Assembly (NCBI GenBank): GCA_949752735.1
Contig: OX457039.1
Span: 43,629,452 to 43,693,451 of the forward strand
Source: Lumbricus terrestris
Taxonomy: Eukaryota > Annelida > Clitellata > Crassiclitellata > Lumbricidae
Reading direction: 5' to 3'
Length of the DNA: 64,000 bases
Shown: positions 1-11,634 of the stretch, piece after piece
Numbering within the stretch: position 1 is the stretch's first letter
How the letters are laid out: each line of letters begins with the position of its first letter
Program-made: the position numbers and the translations under genes
The notes under the pieces: generated by a model
Database searches by the model: none
What the model saw: the letters and a program-made list of their open reading frames with translations, nothing else
Told to the model about the DNA's origin: nothing

Positions 1-877
1 CGACACGGCTGAATGCAGTTTGTCCTATCGGGTTAACAGTATGAATTTCCGTATTACGCCTACCACGAGAGAACTCGATTCCTATACGTTATGCGTCCAA
101 GAAAAGTTATATAGGTCCAACTTGTAGAACGCACCGATGATCATGTTGAAAATCGCGTTGTAATAATCATAACCAAATAATCTAAAGTTATCTGCAAATA
201 TGCGAAAAATCCAGGGGGGCGCACTTGCGCCCCCTTGCGCCCCCCTCCGGACGCCCATGGCCGGGTCTGACTTTGGCGGACAAGCACGTCTTTGACCAGT
301 CAATTTTTCTGACGACGTTTTTTTTAGTTATTTGCCCAAAATTATCAAACTTCCTACCATTTTGTACCTAATTTTAGCACCTGGCGGCCTTTTTGCATTA
401 CTATATGGCGTGGGCATTGGAATTTTGGAAGTGACATAATTATGGATTTGATGATGATGACAATAGGCAACTTCTAAAGTGCCAGCGCATAATAGACCAA
501 AACAAAGTTGGAGTCAGGTCAGTTGGAGATAGCAAGTTCATCGAAAAGTCAGCATTGTGGTAACGATTTCCAGGAACTTTGAATTTCTGAAGAGAATGCG
601 TAAGAAACCATGCATGCACAATGGTGGGCATGTACTCTGATTCATTGAATTGACTGCAAGTCATTGTTGCATGACTGAGGATACAGCGAGCCTTTAGGAT
701 GTTCTTATTACATTCCGTAGTGACTTGCATGGCATCTTCAAGCTTTCTGCAGGTTCAAACCATCATGGAGGAAGGAAGAATGGATGGAAAGAGGCCAAAA
801 GACCTAGATGGATGCTGCTGGACAGAATGATGGTGGATGGATGCTAAAGGATAAAGCCCAGCATACTGTAGTTAGCA
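1..877. other. Gene-free stretch
   Basis: No exon recognised. A G/C-homopolymer-rich patch at about 208-260 resembles the interior of hAT-type elements, but I could not find its ends. Confidence 0.4.
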
Positions 878-1039
878 GGGTGTGGCTGGACGGTCATGGA
901 CGGCGTCCATGCACTTATTTTAAAATCTTCATACTGTCCTGCCACTTATTTGCCAGTACAGCCTGGAGAGGTAAGGGCATCCAGGCGCTTCTTTTGGAAA
1001 GGTAATGGGCGTCCAGGCACTTATTTTTCCACACTTTGA
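878..1039 (-). mobile_element. Short MITE-like repeat, copy 1
   Basis: Aligns almost end to end, in reverse complement, with 29202-29364. Both share AAAGTGTGGAAAAATAAGTG, several CCTGGACGCC motifs and the closing GGACGGTCATGGACGG block. The ends are roughly inverted (AAAGTGTG..CACACTTT), suggesting a non-autonomous DNA element of about 162 bp. No clear target duplication. Confidence 0.65.
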
Positions 1040-2236
1040 GCACTGGTAGTTAGTTAAATGAAACCAATTACCCAAAGTCTTTTTTCATATTGTAGGTTTT
1101 GGGATATCAAGCAAACTGTGGGATTATCCTTTCGGCACATTGATACCGCAAGATGATTCAAAATCAGAGTAGTATAGCTTGCACTGCAGGATATAACGTC
1201 ATCGGTTTGTACAGCATAGTCCTCGCTGAGTAAGACATTTTTTGTGTGACCACTTTTGTCTATCGATAGTAACTTAATTGGATGTATACATGCTGTTTGC
1301 CGCTTACCACAAACACTGCATGCAGATAGTACCATATAATTTAATTTTGGTAAAATATGAAATGTACTAAATTTTAACAAGTGTTCTTTGCATCGTACGT
1401 GACTGAATTTTTTAATCAGGTTTTTTCACTGGTAGTTTATATGTGTAACTTGGATTCATCATTGTTCTTCGTTTAGAAATTTTTGTGCCACTTTAAATGA
1501 CGTTTTCATTCCACACTATATTCCAACTTATTTGGCAGTCATCAATTATTTCTGTCGGATGAATGAAGACTGAGGAGATCACATATTTTATTGCACGTAT
1601 TTTGCAGAAAGCTGATATTTTATCGTTTTTCATCAATTGGTAATTTTTTAATTGACATGAGAAATAAATGAGTTTCAGCAATTATTTGGTTTGTCTATCT
1701 TTGAAAAAGTAATGCCTTTGAAATTTGAGATGTCATGGCACTTCATGTTTGTTGCTTAACCTGAGGTTTGTACAGTGGTGATATAACATAACATAACAAG
1801 GTTTACGGTGGTTGAGGAGACTCGTTATCTGTGTGAGAACCACCACTTTTACAATGTTTTAAAATCCTATCTGCCCTAGCTTCTGCAGAAGAAGCAGAAG
1901 AAGTAGCTTACACTGGAACAGATTGATGGACGTGGTAAACCTAGTACTTGAGGGAAGACAAATTAGGCCTACTAAAGAAATTTACATCTGGAGTTCAGGG
2001 CATAGCAGCTCTGTCTCTTTCTGTCCAATGCACAATTTTGTCAAGGGCTATTGTGGACGAAGTACAAGTTGGTGCTTCAGCTAAAGGTCCTTCAATCAAT
2101 AACCAAGACCTATACCCTCCTGCTGTACAGGACTGCTTTCAACGTGGATTGAAAAACTTTGGTTTAGATACAATAATCTAATAGTTTCTGCTCAGCTGAT
2201 CAGTTGCAGAGGACTGTTCCGTGACTGTGAGGCTTT

Positions 2237-2296
2237 CATGTATCATAATGTATCATGTATCATAATGTATCATGTATCATAATGTATCATGTATCT
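2237..2296. repeat. 17-bp tandem repeat
   Basis: Unit CATGTATCATAATGTAT repeated about 3.4 times, perfect in the full copies. Confidence 0.9.
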
Positions 2297-3081
2297 TAAC
2301 TCTTTATTATTTATATGACTTAACTTATTCAACTAAATATTTTATGCAATAAAATGCAGAAAGAAACTATGATTTATGATTGATCACAAAACTACCAAGA
2401 AGGGCAAAATAGCACAAAACTTTGTTGCTATATACATTTTAAAATAGCACAAACTCTGGTGCTATATAAATTTTAAATTACATCATGATTGATGCACAAA
2501 ACAACCAAGAAGGGCAAAATAACACAAAACTCTGACAAATAAAACAATATTTAATAACAAACTAAATAAAATTTGTTTATATGTTGAAGCATAATTATGC
2601 TTTAAGTATAACAAGGATACTGAATGAATACATTTGTGTGAAATTCAACGGCTACTGTAAGCAGTCAGTCTTGTCAATAGACTTGCGCCAATTGTGGTTT
2701 GTCCAATATTCTAAAATAACTAGGATCTGTCTAATATTTCTAAACAATTGCGTTCTGTCTAATATTCTAAAACACTGTCTGACGACTACTGACTGAAGTT
2801 TAAAATCACACAACTATAAATTTTTTATGAAATTCAACATTTTTATGGTGCATTCTCTGCACCTCTCACAGCAAGGAGATTCTAAAGTTGTGTCTAGTAA
2901 CGATTAAACTCAATATGCTGGAGCAAAGCATAACTGCATATATCTAGAGAGCAGAACAAAAGCAGAGAGCAACTGCATATAATGTCAACAATTCACTGTC
3001 AGTATCTGGTCCCAACAGTTGCCTGGAAGACAAAAACTGTGATTGAAAAGCAAAAAAGGGACACAAGAGTTGTAACAAAAT

Positions 3082-3300
3082 CAGAAATATATGAACACAG
3101 GAAATCCTAATTCTGCAAAGATTACTTCAAAATAAAAACGAAATATTAAAGCCTGGAAAAAACTGAAACCGTTTATAATTCTCTCTTGGCAGAAATATAT
3201 GAACACAAGAAACTCGTAATTCTGCAAAGATTACTTAAAAATAAAAACCAAATGTTAAAGCCTGGAAAAAACTGAAACCGATTATAATTCTCTCTTGGCA
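3082..3300. repeat. Diverged tandem duplication of about 103 bp
   Basis: Two copies of a block running from TATGAACACA through AAGCCTGGAAAAAACTGAAA to TTCTCTCTTGGCA. It is distantly related to the 99-bp array that follows (shared GCAAAGATTACTT core). Confidence 0.75.
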
Positions 3301-3351
3301 TCTGGATCCCTACAGAAACAGAGAGATGTAACAAAATCAGAAATATTATAT

Positions 3352-3747
3352 GAACACAAGAAACTTGAAATATGCAAAGATTACTTCAAAAGAAAACAAA
3401 ATGAGTAACTGAAATACTGAACACAAATGACTGGAAAAGAACACTATTTAGAACACAAGAAACTTGAAATATGCAAAGATTACTTCAAAAGAAAACAAAA
3501 CGTGTAACTGAAATACTGAACACAAATGACTGGAAAAGAACACTATTTAGAACACAAGAAACTTGAAATATGCAAAGATTACTTCAAAAGAAAACAAAAC
3601 GTGTAACTGAAATACTGAACACAAATGACTGGAAAAGAACACTATTTAGAACACAAGAAACTTGAAATATGCAAAGATTACTTCAAAAGAAAACAAAACG
3701 TGTAACTGAAATACTGAACACAAATGACTGGAAAAGAACACTATTTA
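3352..3747. repeat. 99-bp tandem array, four copies
   Basis: Unit begins GAACACAAGAAACTTGAAAT and ends CACTATTTA. Unit starts are at 3352, 3451, 3550 and 3649. The last three copies are essentially identical and the first differs by about two bases, so the expansion is recent. The array lies just beyond the 3' end of the MARVEL gene and may fall in its 3' UTR. Confidence 0.95.
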
Positions 3748-4061
3748 GAACTGCTTGCACCTTGAGTATTTTGACTAATAGCTCACAAATATGCACAGTA
3801 ATTAAACTTGGAACTCTATAAAACAGACTAGAATAAACAAGAGAAAAAATCAGAATACAAAATACCAAAAACAAACAAAAACGCTTCGATACAACCTAGT
3901 GTCAACGAGAAGCAAGCAGCATGCACCTTGTTCAAGTAACAACTGGTTCGAGTAGTACACAGTACGTATGATGTTCCACACGTGATCCTATGTTCCGTAT
4001 AAATTAATTTCACTTTTTATTCCTCTCTGCATCAACCAAATGACAAGCGAGATGCAGGTTT

Positions 4062-6649
4062 CTAATACTGGGCGCGTTTGTCATCATCGATTGCCACCGT
4101 TGTCGTGGTTGTCGTTGTCTGCGTTCTCATTGAAGCGTCACTTTGACTCCATGCCTTGTATTGGTAAACGGTGTCAACTGTGAAGACCGTTGTTGCCATA
4201 AACGCAAAGAACTAAAAGGCAAAAGCCATCAAAACGTCAAGTCATGCTTTTAATTCCTCTAGTAACTTCACGATCCTCATGACTTATTAATCATTTGCTT
4301 TTAAATGAGCCTTATACTAGATTACCGAACGAGTATATATTACCTGCAATGCCTTTGTGGATGGACCAAAAGTATGAAAAAATGTGAGAAAACCACAGTG
4401 CTACCTTCACCACAGTTCTACCTTCCACCTGTTCCATTACTTAGCTGTCAAAGAACAACTAAAGATTCTTAGAAGACTGTAAAATTTCTGGCAACCAACC
4501 CCATATACCAGCTTGTGCGTACATGTGTCTTTGAAAACTTTCACACTAGCAAGTCTCCCCTCAAGATAAAAAGCTTTTGCAAAATACGAATGTCACCGTA
4601 ATTTGTGACTGAGAAATTTGTGCTATATAAATTTTACATTACATCATGGCTCTTAATTTAATTGCAATCTGTAGCTGAAAACATGTCAGAATGAAAAACA
4701 AGATAATGAACTCACAGCTGTTGCCCCCACATTTCCGAAGAAATAGGATGCATAAGCAGCTGCAACTATTGCAGCAATGAGAAAGAAGGCAGCAAAGATG
4801 AGGCAATAGATGAACTCCTACAATTCAGACACCAGAACAAACAACCGTAAGCATTTCATCAGTGTATTTAGCACCTTAAAGCAACTTACAAAATTTAAAA
4901 AATGCAGAGACATTCTGAAATGGCATAGTTGTACAGCAGAGACATTCTAAACATTAGATCTCTAGCATTTTTTCTGCCTTTGGAGACCAGTAGTGCATTA
5001 ACTGAAGCCATTCAGTACTCCGGAAAATGCGATACAGCCCACCGTGCTGCCACATACTGTTCGTGAATTACTGAATCATTCTTAAATTACTTGTGAGGTC
5101 TTCCTAAAAAGAGACACATAAAAGTAGAATCTATATTATACATACTGGTACTCAGGTGTACAGAGCGATTTGCTCTGGTGTGCCAATGTAATTGTTTCTG
5201 AGTACTTAACTACACATGAAACCAGTCCAACTGATGTCGGGCTATTAATATATTCACATCACAGTTGATAATTAAATAAGCATGTTAATTTCTCTCTTGG
5301 AAGCAGTCAGCCAAAGCAGGTAGCCAACTGTACAACATTAAGTGACACCAGAATATCAAACTTACATGTAAATCAATAGCCTCTATAATTTATTGATTTA
5401 CATTTCTGAACCTCATCAGTATCCACAGCAATGCAAGCTGGTTGAGCTTAAACAACTGAAGCATTACTTTGGCTGTACTCAAAACTGACTGCAATTAGAA
5501 ATGTGACAAATGATTGGAAGCCAAGGAAAGGACCATCACTAAAAATAAATACACTTAACTGTAAAAACTGATCTGAAAGCATGCTGTGTTCAACAGAGAG
5601 AAGTACATGCAATTGCTGGCTTTCAGAATCTGATCAGCTCTCAACAAAACTGCATAGCATATCTTATATAACATATGGCCTTCTTATCTGTCCTACAACA
5701 TGGCACCATATGGCACACTTGGGCACTGATGATGCTTGCGTTGGTTCTTGCAATTTAGTCAGATCACTTGGTAGAAATGATTGAATGAAAAGCAAAAACC
5801 GAGTAATTTAAATTAGAGTACTAACAATGAGTAGCCAAGGTCCTGGAAAGCGGTTCACAAAGTTGATCAAGTTCAGCACAGTGAGAATGAAGTAAACCAG
5901 AGTGGACACAAAGGCGGAACAGGACACAAACTCCACCCAACCATGTCCGGTCCAGTAGTAAACTATACTGCAGATAAATGTTATGATGCTCAGCACCTAC
6001 AACAAATCAAGTCATTAATTTGATGGATTTTTCTAAAACAATAACTATCGGACCTTTTGTAATGGAAAACGCTGAATAAGAGTAAAGCAGTTCAAATCAT
6101 TGGACAGGGAAGTGGCAAGTATAAGAGCAGGGTGGGACCATTGAGGCTTACAAGAAAAGGAAGGAAAGAAAAGTAATGTAAATCTCTACAATTTCTCAGT
6201 CCACAAGCACTTGCAATTATTGTACAAAGTAAGTCAGCTTATATAAAATCCAGAATAGCACCTGCCCTGCAGTCCAGTCAGCAGCTAACACATGTCTATG
6301 CCAAGAGGAATAAGTGAATAAATGCACTAATGCAGGAAGGACAGCAAAGCAATTACCAAGAGCGACAATGAGATGGAAAGAGGGAACAGCGCAAGGATCA
6401 AGCAAAGGCTGTAGTCGGATACAGTGGCGTAGCCATGCCCGGGCAATTACGGGCAATGCCCGGGCTGGCAATTGGCTCTGCCCGGGTTGGGCAGGCACGA
6501 GAAATTGTTAAATTTCAATTTTGAGCTTGATAGTTTAATGCTAGGAAAATTCGCCTCAATTACTTAAGGACTGAGTGCGTTGCATTATGAGATGTGACCA
6601 AGCCTGTAACCAGAGGCAAACCAAGATGAGGTATACTATATATATATAT

Positions 6650-6689
<40 letters not shown>

Positions 6690-9328
6690 CCTACAGGGGC
6701 GGATCCAGGGGGGGCCAATCCGGCCATGCCCCCCCCCCCATTTAAAAATTGCATGTAACGTGGCCCCCCCCCCCCATTTGGTTTGAAGAAGCCATTAAAA
6801 CATGTAGTGACAGAGAAAAACAGGACATCTGGCCCCCCTATTACAAAATCGTACGGGACGTGGCCCCCGTTCGAAAATGGCATCTTGTTTTCGCCCGAAA
6901 AATTGGTCGATGACTAAAAAAAAAGGTCATCAACTTTTTTGACGGATGAGTTGGTATATTTTTCCCGGAAAATGTACAGGGTGCGCCAAAAAAAAGACCC
7001 CCCTAGGTTTTTTGCCAATATCTTGGCCAAAAGTAAGAATTTCAAAATGAAATTTTACAGACTTAAAGACACTTCATATTTACATATGATGGCCAGATTT
7101 CATCAAAATATTTCACACAAACCAAAAGTTATGCCACTTTTAGGAAGGCCACCCACCGTTTTTTGACGATTCAAAAACATAACGCAACAAAAAGTAGGTT
7201 TTTGCCAATATTTTGGCCAAAAGTGAGAATTTCAAAATGAAATTTTTACAGGCTGCTAGACAATTCATATTTACACATGATGACCGAAATTTCACCAAAA
7301 TATTTAAAACAGAACAAAAGTTATATCACTTTTAGTGAGACCACCCTCGGTTTTTTGACGTTTTTGAATCATCCAAAAAACCGAGCGTGGTCTCACTAAA
7401 AGTGATATAACTTTTGTTCTGTTTGAAATATTTTGATGAAATTTTGGTGATCATGTGTAAATATGAATTGTCTATCAGCCTGTAAAAATTTCATTTTGAA
7501 ATTCTCACTTTTGGCCAAAATATTGACAAAAACCTACTTTTTGTTGCGTTACGTTTTTGAATCGTCAAAAAACGGTGGGTGACCTCCCTAAAAGTGGCAT
7601 AACTTTTGGTTTGTTTGAAAAATTTTGATGAAATCTGGCCATCGTATGCAAATATGAATTGTCTTCAAGACTGTAAAATTTCATTTTGAAATTCATACTT
7701 TTGGCCAAGATATTGGCAAAAAACCTAGGGGGGGGTCTTTTTTTTTTGGCGCACCCTGTATACACTTTCACTTTTTCCCACCGGCGAAAATCGCAAATTT
7801 TTTTCCCCTGTTCCACCCACAAGACCGAAAATTTTGGCCCCCCCCCCTTCGAAACGTTCTGGATCCGCCACTGGTAGCCTATATATATTCTCCCTCCATA
7901 GACGGAAACTTGGTCCCGGGCGGGTGGGCAGAGGATGAATGGGCAGCCGAATGCCAACTCGCTGAATATTATCACAGATCAAGATCAGGAGATCATCTGT
8001 TGTCGCAGCTGTCGCACTCATTAGTTAGGCTATGCTCTGGCTGGTCGCTCTCTCCCTGTAGAATGATATATTACACATGTCCTCACTTCATACGTTAGTT
8101 CCAACGGAAGAAGGAACCTATCCTTCATAAGTCACATTTACACTTCTGGCCCATGCACAGAGTGTACGGTTTCCAGTACCCCACCATTCGCGCAATGTAG
8201 GCCTATAGACTACATGACTTGTTCGTACATTAAAAAGGCCAGCTGAGGTCATACCTCAAAGCTATTATTTAGATCAAATGCCTGGAGGAGACACCAGACA
8301 AGGAAATGAAATACTTTATTAAACATTAGATGATATCTTAATTCTCATGTGGAAGTAAAACGAGGGATGTGTTCTTCGCCTTCCCTCGTCTGATGAATTA
8401 CCCCGGCGACAGGTTTATGGTTGGTAGGCGTGTGGTAGATAGCAGCGTTAGATCCATAATGGTCTCTGTTTGAGTTCAGTCGGTCTGCCACACACAGGAG
8501 TCCAGTCTTCGAAATTGTCTTAGGCCTAGATGCAGTAGGCCTATCATAATTAAATGTAGCCTATACATAGGCATAATTCGGTGACAGCTGATAGGCCTAG
8601 CTATCCAAATTTGGCATTTCTAAGTTTATTCTCTTACCGCTACTCGTTTAGTAGGCTATAGTCTTTATGACCTACTCAGACCTAGGCATGCAAGACCTGA
8701 TTGTTCGAATTATTTAACTGGCTGAAGATTGATTGCAGTTGAGTAGGCTATTGTTCAGTTTCTAATGTATGCCTAACAATGTTAATATTTCTCAGGTAGG
8801 TGGCAGCAAATTTGTTGAATGCTAGTCAGTGAATTAGGCCTTACAATTATAATGACATTATATGCATATATCCTAGTCCTATTAGTTGCTAATTGCCACC
8901 TTCGAATTAATCAGATTGGTACGTGTCTTAATATGATCAATGTTGACTCTTTGTTGAGTTGGTTTGCTGCCCGGGTTCAATTTGGTGTCTAGCTACGCCA
9001 CTGGTCGGATAGTAACGGAATGATGTCAGCTATAGGAAGATCATCTGCATAAATGATAAGCAATATCAAATCTACTGTACGACAAAAGGAAACTGATCAC
9101 TTTGATAACAGAAAAATGAAGTTCTCCAGCGAGAGCTGAAGTGGAACTTGGTACAGATGTTGTACTTTGCACAATTGCACAGCTGCACACTCTGGAGTCA
9201 CTTACTATTTCGGCAATTTTTATGATGCCAGGAATCGATTTGACGTACGACAGATTCAGAGATGGTCCGGTCGACTGCGGTACTGTCCTCGTTTCAGAAT
9301 ACTCATTATAATTTGTCTGGGAAGCCAT
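4062..9328 (-). CDS. MARVEL-domain four-pass membrane protein (plasmolipin/MAL/CMTM type), complete, 4 exons
   Basis: Coding exons on the minus strand are 9206-9328, 5826-5996, 4716-4817 and 4062-4211. All junctions are GT..AG in phase 0, giving 181 aa, close to the 182 aa of vertebrate plasmolipin. Four hydrophobic segments lie near residues 36-56, 62-85, 96-121 and 129-150. The first follows the S-x-x-G-x-x-K-I-x-E signature (residues 31-40) typical of the MARVEL family, with an acidic residue at the membrane edge. The cytoplasmic tail (151-181) carries a run of seven threonines (164-170) and an acidic/basic end. MARVEL proteins sit in cholesterol-rich membranes and act in vesicle traffic or junctions; the exact member (PLLP, MAL or CMTM) cannot be settled here. 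The start is the only ATG before the conserved region. A good donor on this strand near 10741 could belong to an untranslated first exon, but this is speculative. Intron 1 is mostly transposon. Confidence 0.88.
6636..6688. repeat. (TA)n microsatellite
   Basis: About 50 bp of TA dinucleotides with one interruption (TACATGTATA). It lies inside the outer hAT element, immediately left of the nested one. Confidence 0.95.
6694..7873. mobile_element. Nested hAT-type element, GGCGGATCC family, copy 1
   Basis: Ends CAGGGGCGGATCCAG and CTGGATCCGCCACTG, with 8-bp flanks ATAGCCTA and GTAGCCTA (7 of 8 match). It has subterminal runs of G/C and contains a foldback mariner-like element at 6977-7758. The same family recurs at 11635-11990. 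Confidence 0.85.
6977..7758. mobile_element. Foldback mariner-like MITE
   Basis: Begins CAGGGTGCGCCAAAA and ends TTTTGGCGCACCCTG, each abutting a TA dinucleotide (6975-6976, 7759-7760), as expected for Tc1/mariner insertion. The whole element is an inverted repeat centred near 7367. Each arm holds two tandem copies of a roughly 165-bp module (7005-7167 and 7195-7361 in the left arm). No coding frame. Confidence 0.88.
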
Positions 9329-9944
9329 TTTCAGTTCAGTCTTCCTGTTCAACTCAAGCCAAAGTACTGCTGAGGGCTAGAGTTAAGACAAAGGCATCAC
9401 AAGAAGTGGTAATGCTAACATTCAAGATTAACATTAACAGTCAATGCCTACTGAAACCCCACATCTGATGCTGATTGCTTTGCTTTTTCTGGAGTGGACT
9501 GACCTCAAACTGACTTAACTTGCCATACCTAACCTCCAAAAAGCTCTCCAGTAATTATTGTTGATAGTCACAGCAAAACTCCCCACCAACTTACAATGGT
9601 AAGTAGTCAAAAAATCATACTCCCTAACTTATTATAGCATAAAAGCAGCTGCTCTAAATTTGCCAGGCCTGCATCATAATTCAGGTAGATTTAATATACA
9701 TGTAACCTGAACCTCCAAAGCATAGCGCTGTCACTGCACAATAAACATCAGTCAATAATGTGAATGCATTAAGTAGCTTAAACTCACTAGAGTAAATATA
9801 ATGCAGTGCAATGTAAATCTCTTAAATTTCTCAGTCAGGGAGACCAGCTGCGGATGGCGCTAGTCAAAGGCAGTCCGCAATGGCCAGGTCGTTTGCTCCG
9901 TTCCCGAGCGAGACCAGAATCCAGCACAGAAAGTTATCAAGTAG
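9329..9944. other. Gene-free stretch upstream of the MARVEL coding start
   Basis: No exon or element recognised. On the minus strand a weak acceptor (TTGAACAG, near 9350) precedes the ATG and could join an upstream non-coding exon. This is inference only. Confidence 0.35.
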
Positions 9945-10111
9945 CAGTGGTGTAGTCCTAAAAAATGAAGTGGGGGGACGCCTGGAAATTGAAGTGGGGG
10001 GACGCCATGGAAATTGAAGTAGAAACTGTAGCAAATAGTGCAATCTTGCAAGAATTTTCAAAAAAGTGGGGGGACGGCGTCCCCCCGCGTCCCCGCCCCA
10101 CTACACCGCTG
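9945..10111. mobile_element. hAT-type MITE, 167 bp
   Basis: Ends CAGTGGTGTAGTCC and ACTACACCGCTG with a perfect 8-bp target duplication TCAAGTAG (9937-9944 and 10112-10119). The interior has repeated GTGGGGGGACGCC blocks. Confidence 0.92.
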
Positions 10112-10119
10112 TCAAGTAG

Positions 10120-11238
10120 GCTATTGGGCGTAGTCGACGAAGGTCACGAATTTGCATATAGCTCGTGCAGGATAGTCAGATGATTTGATTGGAACCGTTT
10201 TTCGAAGATGAATCCAAAAAAAGTGAACTGGAGAAGGGTAGGCGCGGGCGAGATTTGTTGATGAAGGAGAGATAAGATGAAGGCGGAAGGATAGAATTAG
10301 TTTGCTTAAATGATCGCCAAGGGCAATTACCACGAAACCTGGCTTTGAAGGTAAAACAACGTAAAAATATAAACAGTATTAACTGATACCAACATTTCAA
10401 ACAACTTTACGCCAGTCGCACAGTCTACCATGAAAGTTTTGCTAGCCTGTAGACGTGTTCGCCTACAATACTCTAGGGCTGCCTGTTGCCTATCTGACTC
10501 CGCCCCAAAAGTTAAACTTTTCCATTCGATCAACTACAGTAACTAACAACATGATTGCATTTATTTAAACATAAAAGGTTTCTAATTGATCTAGCAAACC
10601 GATCGAAGGAATTATTAAATTGTAAAGTATAACATTCCCATTTACGAAACTATTATTTTGACTCATTGTAATCACCCACCAATTAAAGATGAGGCAGTCG
10701 TAAACAAAGCTGCTTTGACCTCATTCCGGCGCGCACCTACCTTCAATCATGTGCTTCAATCGTCTGCTTCTCTGCCTCTCATCTACTGAGAGCTGCTTTG
10801 TATTGTCTCTGTTCAGACTTGGAGCAGTCCTAGTCGCTGATTTCTATTAATTACGTTGGAAGGCAAATAACAATGGTAAGAGAGCCCATTAGACGATGTA
10901 GAAGCAATCCATTAGGGAGAAAATAACTCAACAAAAGGGAAAGGCGAGTTTTTCCTGTGAGAACTGAAGGCCAGAATAGACTTTGCAGAACTAAGTTATA
11001 TTTTTGAGCATTGTAATGATTAGGCTATTAATTATTAGGCTACTTGAAATCGTTTACACGTCTTGTGAATGAGCGTTTGTGAATAAGTTGGCTCCCGCTG
11101 TTTCTTTTTAGCCGCTGTGAGAAACTGCATTGTATTGTAGGCTATAGCAAAGACGTTAGCCTATCTATAGTCTACAACTGTGACTATAAATATATCTTTA
11201 TTTATAGTGTCTCGATCTTATAATGACAGCAGTAGCCT
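10120..11238. other. Gene-free stretch
   Basis: No conserved exon recognised. A minus-strand donor (GAAG followed by GTAGGTGC, near 10741) sits next to the relatively G/C-rich segment 10720-10830 and might be a 5' UTR exon and promoter of the MARVEL gene. Nothing else stands out. Confidence 0.3.
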
Positions 11239-11373
11239 AGGCGATATAGCAATTAAGGCAGTTGGATAATAATCCTGATCTCGATCGAGAGATTATAATT
11301 ATAATGACTATTATTATAATCTCTCGATCGAGATCAGGATTATTATCCAACTGCCTTAATTGCTATATCGCCT
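11239..11373. repeat. Perfect 61-bp inverted repeat (hairpin)
   Basis: Arms 11239-11299 and 11313-11373 are perfectly complementary over 61 bp with a 13-base loop. Pairing resumes for a few bases outside the arms after a 5-base bulge. The arms include CTCGATCGAG, itself a palindrome. Could be a foldback MITE, a recent inverted duplication or a small-RNA precursor. Confidence 0.97.
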
Positions 11374-11634
11374 ACTGTTGAGGTTCAGTTACATACCACC
11401 GATGGTAGCATTGGTAGGCTAATTAAGAATTTATCTTGGCAGCGGCAGAGCAGACGGCCGGGAAGCATTTTCCATTTCAAGTACTGATCACACAACACCG
11501 GCCGACGTCTTCTGTTTCTTTCCGTTGCTTGTTACTGCCATATCAAAGATGATTAGTGTCGCCCTCCTCCTTTATCCAGGTTTGGGATTGGCAGTGGGCA
11601 CTGGCAGAAATCAGAATGCGCGACCAGTGGCGGA

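Larger units (their letters stand above)
1040..4061. other. Gene-free, AT-rich, tandem-repeat-rich stretch
   Basis: No exon recognised downstream of the MARVEL gene's stop. It holds the 17-bp, roughly 103-bp and 99-bp tandem arrays listed separately. At 2390-2530 two diverged copies of a block containing AAGAAGGGCAAAATA occur, one ending in a GCTATATAAATTT motif like the LINE tails elsewhere. Confidence 0.6.
6422..9003. mobile_element. Non-autonomous hAT-type element (2582 bp, with nested insertions)
   Basis: Terminal inverted repeats CAGTGGCGTAGC and GCTACGCCACTG are flanked by a perfect 8-bp target duplication GTCGGATA (6414-6421 and 9004-9011). Both ends carry a subterminal GCCCGGG motif. 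No transposase frame is visible. It lies in MARVEL intron 1 and contains another hAT-type element at 6694-7873. Confidence 0.9.

Noticed and set aside
1054..1380. 108-residue minus-strand frame with a C-x-x-C-like start (CSVCGKRQTACIHP)
   Set aside because: Looks vaguely like a zinc-binding transposase fragment, but there are no further motifs, splice context or second copy to support it.
3352..3747. CRISPR array
   Set aside because: Contiguous 99-bp direct repeats without spacers, in an intron-containing animal genome.
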